A stretch of 64,000 nucleotides of DNA, taken from positions 2,007,494-2,071,493 of the forward strand of contig NC_020173.2 in the NCBI RefSeq assembly GCF_000224145.3, read 5' to 3'. This stretch comes from Ciona intestinalis (taxonomy: Eukaryota; Chordata; Ascidiacea; Phlebobranchia; Cionidae). The translations under genes and the position numbers were made by a program. Under the pieces are notes generated by a model. That model saw only the letters and a list, made by a program, of their open reading frames with translations. It was not told where the DNA came from and made no database searches. Of the stretch, positions 34,427 to 46,900 are shown in pieces; position 1 is the stretch's first letter, and each line of letters starts with the position of its first letter.

Positions 34427-36249
34427 CGCGTAATGTTCGATGGGCCAGATTAGAACGGAAGGAGCATCGCCTGTAATTCAATATTAATGTCACTGCGCGC
34501 CGTTAAATACTATTCCAATTTCCTTTAAAATAGATAGTGTATAACAGTTTTAAGATATAAGTACATTAAAAAGACGATATTGGCTCAGAGAGTAAACCCG
34601 CGGGCTGAACGTGATTCGTCACTGGTCTGACAAAACGAAATATTTTAAGGTAGTAAAACTAAACACCACTTACAGCTTACTGCTCGACTGTCACATTAAA
34701 AGCGACCACCAATCCAAAACCTGTACATTTAAACAGAGTTTATGTCTAAAATCGATTGAAGTCGGCGCGAGGCGTTTGTTGTTTTAAGTTTTATATAGCC
34801 CCATTTACTCACCAGCCTTGGGCTCTGTTTGTTTTGTTGGTTCCGCATCCCAGCAGTATCAAAGTCGCATTAGTGACAAATTTGATTTTAAGATTAGCAG
34901 TTATATTGCAGATTGCGTCCTTGTTCATCGCGGTATTTTTTTAACCCGGTATACAACGCTCGTTAGCGGTAGCGTAATGTGTTTATCCAAGCTCGTATAC
35001 CCATGCTATCAGAATCAAAACGTTTGGATGTTCAAGAACACATGAACACCTCAGTTTTAATGCAAAAGAAACACTGTATCAACTATAAAAGCGCACGTCG
35101 TAGTTTAGAGCAATTGTGTTGCTAAATACAGAGCCGTCTTTGTTAAATTGGCAGCGAATGCTTCCGTTTCTCACTGTCCCTACATTGCCCCGGATGAAAT
35201 TAAGCGTTGTAATGTCCAACACCACAGTCAGTTCGTGAATGACGCAACAACACTGAATCATTATGTCTGGTTCTCCGATTGTTTGTGTAAGCGCTGCGCA
35301 ATGCGCTTTCTCACACGGCCGGCCAGGTAAACAAAGATTAATCGGAATTAATTCATTCTCTCTAGGAGTGGAGGCCCGCTGGTTTATTTATGTCACCCGC
35401 TCATCGAGATATGATTCATATGAGCTGTCGAGTCAGGTTAAAGAGACCGTGTCGTCTCATCTGAAGCCAGCTCTTTGTGAGGTACATTGCGTCACCAACG
35501 GTAATGTTGAACCGCTGACTGTATTATGCTCGCTATTCGACGGGGACCAATTTCGATCCGTAATTACATAAATGATTGATTACTTTTAGTAGTTTTCCAT
35601 AGTGGGTTTAGTTCATTTACTACCATAGGCCTATTCCCACATTCGCGCCCCCTGGGGTCAAGTTCTCTATGCACTTAGACGGAGTTTGCGCATGCAGCAG
35701 AGCGCGTACTGGAAAAGATAACTCGCTCCATCGGCGGTTGATGTGGTTTGCACAAAAGCTTTGTAAGTTAAATACGGGATGCAACCGCACCGCCTGAAGC
35801 TCGGTTTGGATATGCGAAGACGATGGGCTCATTCTGTCCTTGGCCAAAACCTTAATTGGATCATAAGCGCCCTCGTTTTTGTTAGTTCGCGCCCTTGGGA
35901 TTTGAACCAGAATTTTTGGCAGAAAATACGACCGTAATTGCTAGATTTACGGCTGCTGGCAGATATAAAGCCCCTATACGACCAAGAAAAATTCGAGGTG
36001 ATAATCCAAGCCATGTAGCGTGAAATTTTCGTTTGCGCTGTAAATTTTCTCGTGTTATGGTCGAATTTAAGCCGCATGATTAAACTATTGGCCGCGCCTA
36101 TACCACGATTACCTCGTTAAAGATGTGAAATGAACGTGAGCACATGGCAGTGATAAAATATTGTTCCTAAGATATCGTAGGTAGCCAAATGTAGGTGTGG
36201 GGATTCGTACAGGGTTAAAGAAATGCTCAATGGGTATAGACTATGTGTT
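34427..36249. other. Non-coding, start of the gene-poor stretch
   Basis: No recognisable gene. Open frames of 60-102 codons overlap on both strands (for example 35148-35571) and look like chance in GC-richer sequence. Confidence 0.5.
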
Positions 36250-36434
36250 AAAGTGGGATGCGGAAAGTTGAGACACCTTATCATTCTATTTTTCCGTCCC
36301 ATTTGTTCGTAAACAAAGAATATTCAAAGAATTATAAAATCGTATTCTCACAACCGTTGTTAATTGTTTAAAACACGATCAGGATATTTGGATATTATGT
36401 GCTAAAGGTGTCCCATCTTCCCCACCCTATTATA
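36250..36434. mobile_element. TA-flanked MITE
   Basis: Ends AAGTGGGATGCGGAAAGTTG and TCCCATCTTCCCCACCCTAT bound an interior with AATTGTTTAAAACACGATCA. The left end is worn. Confidence 0.8.
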
Positions 36435-39400
36435 TGTAACATGGCATTTTGAAACATTAAATCCTTTATTGTCTGTATAAGGGCAAACACTTTTCTGATG
36501 AAGTGAATATCGTTTTGAGTGAAAGAATGAAAAAGCTTCTGCAAAGTCCATATCAACACTGCCTCTTAAAAACCCGAGTATTTCGGAACTCGCGATCGTT
36601 AAATTGTAATTAAAATACCAAGAACCCCTTTTGGGGAGTCCTGTTTTTCCACTTGTCCAGCACCGTTTAGCGACTGTCGGTCACGACAGCTGTTACAACG
36701 CAAGTGCCGACCAGATAATGGATGGGATCGTTTGATTCCCAGTTGGACGAGTGCCAGAAGATTGCATTACGCAGGCCCGTGCAGGCGTAGTCGGTTTAAC
36801 GCGGGTCAATCCCCACGCAACGTAAACTGTTTGCTGCTTGGGTGCGTCCAGCGGTTGCTTCTTGATTGACACGTCCTAACCGGGTTGGTCTGGATAATCT
36901 CATGGGGCTGCTGGAAGGCGCGAGCTCGCTTCCCATTTCGATTCGACGCGAAACCGGACGCTCCTGTAGAAGTCAAAGGTCTGTTCTGGCAGCGGACCGG
37001 AGGTGGAATGGTGTCCTCCGGGACTCGCAATCCGCATCTTTCTCTTTACTTACCATTCGAGCGCCGGACGTGTAATTTCCTGCTGGATAAACGGAAGAGT
37101 GATTATAGCAATATAAACAAATATTTGCTTCCTATAACTGCTGCAAAGTTAATGCGCAATTTCCTCATACGAATATTTTTCGTGTTTAGTGTGCCGTTTT
37201 GTTCGTTTACGAATCTAGCAATCAATTTTAATTTAGTTACGTACCAACCCTTCTCCTTCCTGTTTATACAGTAGTAAAACTAAGAGGACTTCCCAGCTAA
37301 GTAATGTGGCTGAAATCGAAACACCATTTTGGACATCGTTTTGCTTTTACATTCCAAATGTATTTTTTTATTGGATTACGCCAAGTCGTATCCGGGTTGG
37401 GAAATTTTTCGGGTTAAGGACTTCGTACGTCATCGCGTAAGCACCCATACTTAATTAATGTGTTGTTGAAGCAAGCTTATAGGATGCGTGGGGTTTTTAA
37501 TAGTAGCGCATCGATCGAACCGCAGCCTGATCTGTTTTATACAGTGTTTACTCATACATGAGCGTAATTACTGGCGGTTTTTAGAGCAGGTGGAAAATGG
37601 TCGAGTGGCACTTCATTACACGCTGTAAGGGCCATAAACAGCGAGGCGATTGACTGTTCCAGCCTTTGAGGTGACGCTGGACAGTAAATAAAGTGGAGAT
37701 GACCACAAGAGCGATAAAATCTCTTTGTTCTGTCGATTGAATTGACTCGGCTGCCCAGCGAGCATTTTTAGGCTTTGTTATTGCTCGCTATGTGACTGCT
37801 AAATAATTTAGCTGTGATTGGCACCGCCTAATGTGTGTTAAGATTGGTCTTTCTATAATACTCAAGCGCATTTTCTGCGCCTTTTTTCTGGGACTTTATG
37901 CGAGTTTTCAAACATTGACGCAGAAGTGGTCCAGGCAGGATATTTAATTGGGACCTGGTGAAAAGGAGAGTTCTACGAAGGTGAAGCAAAACACAAAACC
38001 ACTTTCCTGAGACCAAATATTTGCGGGTCGACCGAAAGCGCCGGGACGATTTACAACTCTCCCGGCCAGACGCGGCTGCGCAAATTAACAATTCCGAATC
38101 CCGTTCCGACGGTTTACGACTTTGTGCGGTTGATTTTTTATTTTCATTTAGTAAAACCCGGACGCTTCTTCGCAGATTCCACCCCTTTATGGCAGTTTAT
38201 AAGCATTATTGTGACGTAGAAGTGCAGGAAACCATGGTCCGTACAGCGGTTGAGTTGTGCAAACAAATAGAACAGCACAAAGCTTGATGTCACATTGTCA
38301 AACGAGATTAGCATCTACGACGCTAATGAAAATTGAATGAAGGCATATATACACGGCCGTAAACCTTCAATTTGTCGCAGTAGCATAAATGGCAGTTTAA
38401 CCCTACAGCATATATAGGTAGGATAGCAGGCGCCTCGCTTGCCGACCCGTCAACTGACCTACAGCGGATGTTCCGTGCTTTAACTAAAACAAATTCCCGC
38501 CAATAACCGGTAACAAATTAAGGTTCAGCACCTTTGCCATTTTTCGCCGCTCAGCCGAGGTATGACGTAGTACGATTAACTGCTAAGCCAAACTAATCTC
38601 ATTTGCGCAGCATTGTCAAAGGCTTCTATTATCTACGGCGCGATCGCCTCTGCACTTTCCAGCGCAAGTGGTAGCGGATCAATAGCAGGAAAAATTATCC
38701 GGATCGTTTCAACGCATGGAGTTCGTGGTTTTGAACATGACTTTTGAGCTCGCGATAACAATCAACGCGAAATTTACCACTAGTTTCGCTCTCTTTCCCA
38801 AATTTATGCACAACTTTAGCTCTTGTTAAACTTGCACAAAAACAATTGTTGTTTATTGTCCTTCCCCATAATTGTTTTTCGCGACAGTCGAAGTCGGCTC
38901 TCATGCTAACCGCGGACATACGGAGGGTGAAATGAGTCCACCGCAAAATATTTAAATTTTCTCATCACCTTGCAGTGACGTAAGCCCCTCACACTCACCA
39001 CTGTATATTTAGCCTTAAGGACCCGGCAAAAACCCGGCTTATATAGGAAACCATTGCAAAAGACGCGTGCCAGATTGGCAATGGATATTCACAACGTACG
39101 CGGTGTGAAAGTTCCAATCACCCAGTGGGAAGTTTACGGTCACTACTAATGCTTGTACACTGCGCGGGTTTTAAGCGACGCATTGTTTCCTTTTTGGCAG
39201 TCGACCCTGTAACCGCATTCAGGAGCCAGTCTGTATCATGAGAAATCCGACGCTCACTAATTCACAACATAGCGCGAATCATAAAAACTACCTTGAGTTT
39301 TAACTAGGCCAAGAATAATTGGCTCAGACTGCTGTAATGGACATTGTTTCGATCCTAGAATTCCTTGACCGCCGGGAAAGCATCGACTTGGCAATCTGCT

Positions 39401-40584
39401 TGTCAGATTACATGCCAACTTGAAGCCTACATTTCAAAATGGCGGAAATCAGTTGTTACGGATTGGACTTGACCGTGGGCTCTAAGCGAATCATTATACC
39501 CGCCAAACAATCTATTGCATTAGCATAAATAAATTGGCAGTTTGGCATTTAGTCTTATAGCTACCGCTACGCATTATATTATTATGGAATCCGATCGCGG
39601 TCGTAAATTATTTATGTTTTTATACGGCGTTATTCGCGATAACCTAGAACAGCAGTCTCTCTCGTACTGCCTTTGTTTTAGGCCTGCATAGCTACGCCGT
39701 ATGCTTGCGTGTGGAACTTTGCCAGTGCTACCTGGGCAAAGCAAAGGCATAAATAGGTTCGCAGCAACTTCGGGTTTAGGCTTGGAAAGCGAGTGTCTCG
39801 TTACACGCCGAACGTCAATAAGCAGACCATCAAAGGCGACGCGAGCCAGTGTGCTGCCTCGAAAAAGCAGCCGATGAAAGGTGCCTGCCGGTCTGAGTGA
39901 AAACGCTCAAGTTTTCGCCATTAGCGCTTTGCTCGCAGCAAGTGCTGATTCGTAGCGCGCTGATAGTGAAAATCAAGCCAGCGATTAGGTTAGTATTTGT
40001 TGAATTTGGACGTTAGCTCACACGTGTATTCAATTGTTGAGGGCAAAGTTTGCGATCGTTTTTAGTTAACCTTTCATCACGGATCGTAGGCTATAGTACG
40101 TTTTACCAGAAATAACATCGTATATTACATGTATAGTATAAACCAGTGTTTATCTGTGCGGTGTTAATGTGCTGTTTTCTGTAAAAGGTGTTTGATCAAA
40201 TGCGCTGGGCCATGTTATACTACTTACGTAATGGTCTATAATCTTTGATATGAGCATGATTATGAATGCGTCGATGTCGCATAGAGATTAGGCCTTGATG
40301 CTGCCAATGTCGGCACAGAATATTATTCCAGGCATGCGCTAAGCACGAAATACCGCGGGCTTAGTCATACAAGACATTCAGCATTACAGCTTAATCCGAC
40401 TAATACGCAGAAGAGACAGAACATTGTAACCTCGCAATAACTGCCTGTGATTTGGTCGGTATGCTATATGTGGACTCCTGTAACATAAGGGTCAAATTAT
40501 TTTGATCTGGGAAAAGTGGTACGGTACAATATTGTGTTTTATTGTTATGTACTATTGTTTTAAATGTGTATAGTACAGTTTGTT
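36435..40584. other. Gene-poor stretch, no coding exon supported
   Basis: Unique sequence with no repeat I recognise. Frames at 36885-37274 (129 codons) and 38021-38287 (88 codons) have no family signature and no partner exons. Upstream regulatory DNA of the latrophilin gene is possible but unproven. Confidence 0.45.
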
Positions 40585-40748
40585 AGAATGGGACAACTTT
40601 AGCATATAATATCCGAATACCACGACCGTGTTTTAAACAATTAACAACAGTCTATGGGAGTTGTGAGAATACGGTTTTATAATTCTTTGAATGTTCCTTG
40701 TTACCAAATTGGACGAGAAAATAAAATGAATCCTCTCCGCCCTATATA
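40585..40748. mobile_element. MITE, first of an adjacent pair
   Basis: TAGAATGGGACAACTTTAGC starts the copy; AACAATTAACAACAGTCTAT and the GAATGTTCCTTGTTACCAAA stretch lie inside. The right end is reduced to TCCTCTCCGCCCTATATAAT. Confidence 0.75.
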
Positions 40749-40749
40749 A

Positions 40750-40943
40750 TAGTAGGGTGGGGGTAGATGGGACACCTTAACATACTATTTTCTCGTTCCA
40801 CTTGGTAGCAAACAATAAACATTCAAAGAATTATAAAACCGTATCCTCACGACTCCCATAAACCGTTGTTAATTGTTTAAAACACAATCATGACATTTAG
40901 ATATCATGTGCTAAAGGTGTCCCATCCTACCCCGCAGTACTAT
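40750..40943. mobile_element. MITE, second of an adjacent pair, inverted
   Basis: TAGTAGGGTGGGGGTAGATG starts directly after the previous copy; the right end is TCCCATCCTACCCCGCAGTA. The interior runs opposite to the first copy, giving a large inverted pair. Confidence 0.85.
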
Positions 40944-43900
40944 ATATATGTTCTTATGTAAAACACAAACGCAAGTCTGTACATTTGCCCCAGCCAAGTA
41001 TGGGAGCTATAATATATATGGTAAACTACGGTATTCGATTTCATATTTGACTAGCATCTGAGTAATCTACTTCTATTGTTCTGTATTGACGTGATGGTTA
41101 TCGTAGGCAGAGTTCAATACGAGCATTGTCAGTGCATGGTGTAATATCTTGGCTGGGTTCGTCGGTTTTGCGAATTAATTAATTCTCGGTGTCCCAGTTT
41201 GTTGAAGCGTTATACAGATTACTGGCAGTCGGCCGCATTTTGCACATTAGAATGTGGCCGGTGATCTATAGCTTTTAGCACAGTCGGCCGGCCACACCGT
41301 CGGTCAGGATTGACAATTATCTACAAACACCGTCAAAAATCGATCAAAATTTCACAGCCATATACAACTAAATCGGGCTCAAGCTGTTTGTAGGTGTTTA
41401 TGCATTTCCCCAGCAGTATTTTGGGTCTCAAGGCTAATTCTTTCACTTTTCGCTTCTGCGTCATGTTAGAATACTGCTATGTCATAAGCAGGCTAATTCG
41501 TTGGAATTATGACGCAAACTGTGGTCCACATTAATCTGTGCTTTGCTGGTAAGTCGGCAAGCAAAACGCTGCATCGTGACTAGATGTTGTATTTGCATTA
41601 CCAACAGCTTTCGACTCCGTAATGCGATCGGTCAATTTGTAAACCACCGACCAACGAACCAAGACCTCACGCAATTATGAAGTTGTGACAACGGTGCCCG
41701 AGACTCGATAATTAAACGGCAGAAAAAACGCCAAATATGCCCCGGCCCTGTCCGTCACGAAAACGAGCACTGTGCTAAATCGACTGCCCCTAAACAAGTA
41801 AATTGAGAAGAAAACCTTCCCCAGCGAGACCAAAGCTTTAGATAAGCGTGCATCTCAGGTTTCACAATACACGTCTTAGTGAAGCGTTATAGGTGGCCTA
41901 AAACCCAGCAAATTTTCGCCATCGGTTGCTGCATTCCGAGACAATTTGTTTCGCTTCTGCTCCCATGATTATAACTAACGTTGCTTCGGACCCTAAACCA
42001 CGTAACAGTGAATTCTTCTGCCCCAGTCCCACGCCCCAACGACTGTGCGTGCTGTACCCACACCCATAAAGCTCGGGACCGCGATGCGACGACAGGACTA
42101 CAAATAAAACCCCACGAGCACTTTCACCCACGGCTAATGCACACGTCTATTGCTTTTATCAACACCTAAAGAACCAGAGTGCAGTCTTGCGAAACAAACA
42201 CGATAAAAAGCAGTAAGTCTGGCTTCTAAGATCGTGGGGTCATTTTGTAATAGGTTTCCGACATGCCAAACGATATATTGAAGCACATTTCAAACTACAG
42301 CATTCCACAGTAGGTAGATAGGATTTAAAACACAAATGACGTGTTTAAGGTAAGATTCGGACGCTTAACCGGTATTAGAAGCTGTGGATTTCTCTTTAGG
42401 TTTACTAAACTTCACATAAGTGTTTTATATTGATCCGCTTAGACGCTAAAGTCGAATTACGGTGGTTATAATACTTGAACGTTATTAGAACTAACTATGT
42501 TGGTCAACCGCCAGGCTGGACCACCCGTTGATCATTAAGCGCACCGTCACCCGTCAGATAACTGCACAAGCTGAATTTCTAGAGCAGAGTGAAAAATCAC
42601 CGCGCGGCCTGGGTGGTCGCTGCTATATTTCGACGACGTTATTTTGGTGACATAATAACGACCGCATAGTCGCTCTTAGTCTGAGGGGTAACTTGGGTAT
42701 AATGCGCATGCATGATGGGTATATTGCATAATATACAGCCCGTATAAGCCGTGTTTTCATTATGCATTGGTAAGGGCGTCTCGTGTCGTGGGAACGAATA
42801 ACTGTTGCGTTTTGTGGCGTGAAGAGAGTTATTTCAAGCCAGCAAATGGGTTGATTTTCGTGCAAAGTACCCTTGACGATGCCCGAGTCGCCAAAAACAG
42901 CTTATTTCTTTACAAGACATAATCGAATCAGCGAGCGGAAAGCGAACGCATTCACAAAGGCTATATTTTCAACCGAATTTTGTGGTAGAAAGGCGGGCCA
43001 TAGAGCGAACTTGAGCGAGTCTCGCGTGCGGCTGTTCTATTCCGGCCTTATTCATTGTTGTCCACAATAGCAGGCAACAGCGTCGATAAAACAGTTTAAT
43101 TCATAGCTATTCACACAGCATGACGTTACCCGCCTCCACTTATTCGACCTAAGATTCAATGAATTGTTGTTATAACTGTCATCGTGCCGATAAATAGCGA
43201 GGTCGTCACGCTCGTTACCATGAAGCGACATCGCATTGATACCGAACGATCATCGTGTCTTCTCCCCTTAATTTTTCTGCGCTCCGGAAGAAAGAACAAC
43301 ACAAAGGCATGTGCGCCCGGTATAACAGTGAAGTAGCTACCGTTATTGTGACATATGTCGCAGTATCGGGCGAGTGCGCCCGTGAACAAGTCGAATTGCC
43401 GCTCGGTGGTTTGGCGGCGATTAATTATTGATGCCGAAAAGACTGTAGCTTGGAATGGTCCTACACACGAAACTGGCTTGGTCTTTTGTTTGATAACCGA
43501 ATGACGCGTTTCATTTGTCTCCGATGCAATGTTTCGACTTTCGTATTATAGTAATCGCTTTGCGGTCTTGTTCATTTCCTTTAAACATTAGCTGGCCTGC
43601 TATTGTTTCCGGTGCATATTATTCCGCTATTTTTATATCGCTAAACCGGTGGAGAAAGGATACACGGAAGTCGATGCCAGCGGAAATCTGCCCGGCATTC
43701 GTAGCGTCCAACTGTGAAGAATGGGCCTGTCAGTAATCTATCAATAATTTAACCTCTGCGGTTAGGGGATTGCGATTCGAAAAAATCGCAAGCATTGTTT
43801 CGACAGTCGTGGATTGAAAACCAACTTTACCTACACCGTATCCCAACATTACGCCCTATTTTAGTTTCCTTTAACCTCTTACTGCGCAGAATCACCGGTT

Positions 43901-46900
43901 CATGGCGCTTGGAAAAACAAAGGTTACTGAATATGGCAAACCCAGAAGCTATTGTGGTTTTTGGCAGGTTAGTATGGATTATCTCATGAAACAGCGACTG
44001 TTTCGAGCCCATCATACCCGGTTTCGTCATGCGATTGAAATGCTATAACATTACACAGCCACGGCAATCATAACAACAGCGGGATAGTTCACCATTTAAG
44101 GTAAAATTCTGTTGCTCTTTCACATTGAACTAGTTTACCCTAAAAACACGTCATTTGGATTTCATGCTTTCTTTCAATTGTTTTTGGATTTATTTTTGCG
44201 GGCATATTTTTTCCTTAGTAAATTTTTACAAAACAATCCTGAATGTAAGGATATAACGCCGGTAACTGAAAAAAATAATAAACACTACATCACGTAAGGA
44301 CATTGAAACCATGCAAAACCCATGCATTAAACCTCAGTCCAGTGCCCAAACACTGGTTAGCGTAACAGCTACTTGAATTAGTACTAGTATTTTCATACTG
44401 TGGCCATTTTGATTCAATGCCTCACTTAAAAAGACATCGTCTTACTTACAGTGAAGCATGTTCATGCGTTATCAGGCCTAATGACTTGCCTCGTACCCGC
44501 GGTCGAGAAATGTGTAACAAGTGACCGCAAAACTTTACCCGTTCTTGGATATTTCCTAATGAACAGACGCTTAATACACTGTTGCTGTGAAAGCTTGTTT
44601 GCCTTTCAAATCGAGAGTAATTTTCCCTCGGTATTAGTGTTTGTGTATTGTCTAATGAATCATTCGTACATACAAAAGAGAGCTAACAGTCTGATACCAA
44701 AAAGGGTCTGCGGGTGATGGCGTAATAATGTACGAGCAAGGTATTTGTCAAAATTCGGGTAAATTCTAATCTACCATCAGTATTGTAAAGCAGGGAGCCT
44801 GCGTAATGTAGTTTGCGCATCCCCGCAGTGCCAGTTCATCATAAGACAGGCCCATCGATCATTGTGAAATCGCTGCGCAATATTTCCATTAACGTTATTA
44901 ACCAAACAAGCATAGGGCCGGTGCCGATTTCATTTGACGACCCTAAATGACTGTTTACACATGCAAGCACGCCTATAAGAAGCATCACAACAGTGTCTCC
45001 AACTCGCACAGAGAACTATTAGATGAGGAATTCGAAAATTAGTCCGTCCAAAAATTTTAAAAATTACGTGACTGATGGAGGCAATCATTTATAAGTTTTA
45101 ACTTCAGTCTTGAATACGTTGTATTATGAACTTTCTCTTCCAATTTCAGCTCCAAACTTTTATGTTGTTTTGGTAATGTCAGCCTTTAATAACAGATTGG
45201 CCTACAAGGTGCCAGCTTTCTACCACCTTGTAGGCCATCAATCACCTGAAACACTATCTCTGTTTATTATCTCGCTCCAAACCCCACGATTGCTTTGCAA
45301 GCCTTATAGAAAGACATCAAAATTTCATAATCTCGCTCGCTCGGCCTATATAATGCTGTACAGTAGGAGCGGTAACAAGTTATTACGGACGTTAGCCGCT
45401 ACCATATGCCAGTATTGGGGATTAATATTTAATGCAAAACTAAACTGAAAGGGCCGTTGACAAGGCACGCCTTATAGAATTGAAACGTAAATAAAGCCAA
45501 GACGTCGACTATTACCGAAAGCGTTAAATTGAAATAACAGCCTTGGAGCATTGTAAGTGTGCTGTTTGAACAGATTTGTGACAGCGTGTAAAATAAAACT
45601 GCATTTGTAGACGAGTGTGGATAAACAAATCAACCGGACGTTTTGGTAAACAAAATCGGTGCTTGCGGATTAGTTTACATTTTCGCACTTTGTAATCTTT
45701 CTAAGTTTTGTTTTCGGTTACTGTTTACCTATTACATTCAAACCAACGGATCGGAACGCATCGAGAATTTGTTAGCTTGCTTCTAATACCTATTTGCCGA
45801 CAGTTCGCACCTACAAACTGTTTACTGCGCCGATATATGGTAATTAATCCAATACGGCGAGCGATTTCACCGGATCCACTAAGCCGTCAGCCTTATAAAC
45901 AGTTAAGTTATTCGCGGGCGATTGCGCTACGCACGGAGACGCGGATTAGTCCGTTGTATAAACGATCATTAACAGAGGATCGCCGACAAGCGACCGCTTC
46001 TCCCGGTTAAATGCTTATATGTCTTAAATTGCAGCTGTAGGCTGCATACACCACAGCGGGTCTAATCTACCGTTTGTTTATTGTGGTGGTATAACGTACG
46101 AGATTTAGCTAACTCTAAGTGCGCGTTAGCAATGGCAAATTTCTCGGCGGTTAAAGTTGTAATTATAAAAACGCAGGTTTGGATTTAAAACTGCGTGTGT
46201 CCTGTATGTTTATTACACCGCGGTTTAAGATTCTGTCAGATGCGGGCTGAGAAAAGGACATGGCAGAAACAAGATTTATGACAAGACAGTTTCTCCTCAA
46301 AGTACAGTAATTAACTTGTATTAAATTTATGATATAGCATTTTTACATGAACATGCTAAATAACTGATCTAAACATAAAGTCAAAACCAAGCCCGCAGTA
46401 TTTCTAATTCGATTATAATTTCATAGTTTCATTACAGACATCCAGGGTGCTCGCAGCGCGGAGTAACTTTTTAATAGTTTTGTAACAGTGGAGATTTTGT
46501 TATCTTTGGGAAATTGACTCCCGCTGACAAGAACAAAGAATTGAAACTGATTTTGATCTCGTCTGGATAGAAAAACAATGCGATTTAGTTGGCATTAGTG
46601 CTAGCATACAAAGAGTTCGGCGGTAAATCCAATATCCGCTGCTTGCGATGTGCGAGACTCCTGTTGTAATGTTGCGTTCGCTGCGCGAAAGTAAACAGTC
46701 AGTTTTTGGGCCGTTGTTATTCGACTACAATTAGGTCGATTAGTAGGCATGGGAATAGCACGATAACACTATAGATTGCAACTGCAGGCAATTTCGTAAA
46801 GTGCCATGAATGTAGCACGGTTAGGTAGCATAGGAGATGAGTGATAGGCATGGACAAGTACCGATGCCCCTTTGGGATGTACGTGGTATTTCAACTTCAA

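Noticed and set aside
34585..34640. tRNA-like stretch TTGGCTCAGAGAGTAAACCC
   Set aside because: The start resembles an A box but the T-arm consensus and acceptor stem are missing.
35885..35960. Possible minus-strand B box in GGGATTTGAACC
   Set aside because: No A box at the right distance on the minus strand and no acceptor stem.
36780..36860. tRNA-like B-box string GCGGGTCAATCCCC
   Set aside because: It lacks a properly spaced A box and no cloverleaf could be drawn around it.
36885..37274. 129-codon plus-strand frame
   Set aside because: No domain or motif recognised, low-complexity hydrophobic end, overlapping frames on both strands, and no splice partners.
38021..38287. 88-codon frame ending EVQETMVRTAVELCKQIEQ
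   Set aside because: The helical-looking end is suggestive, but no family resemblance or upstream exon was found.
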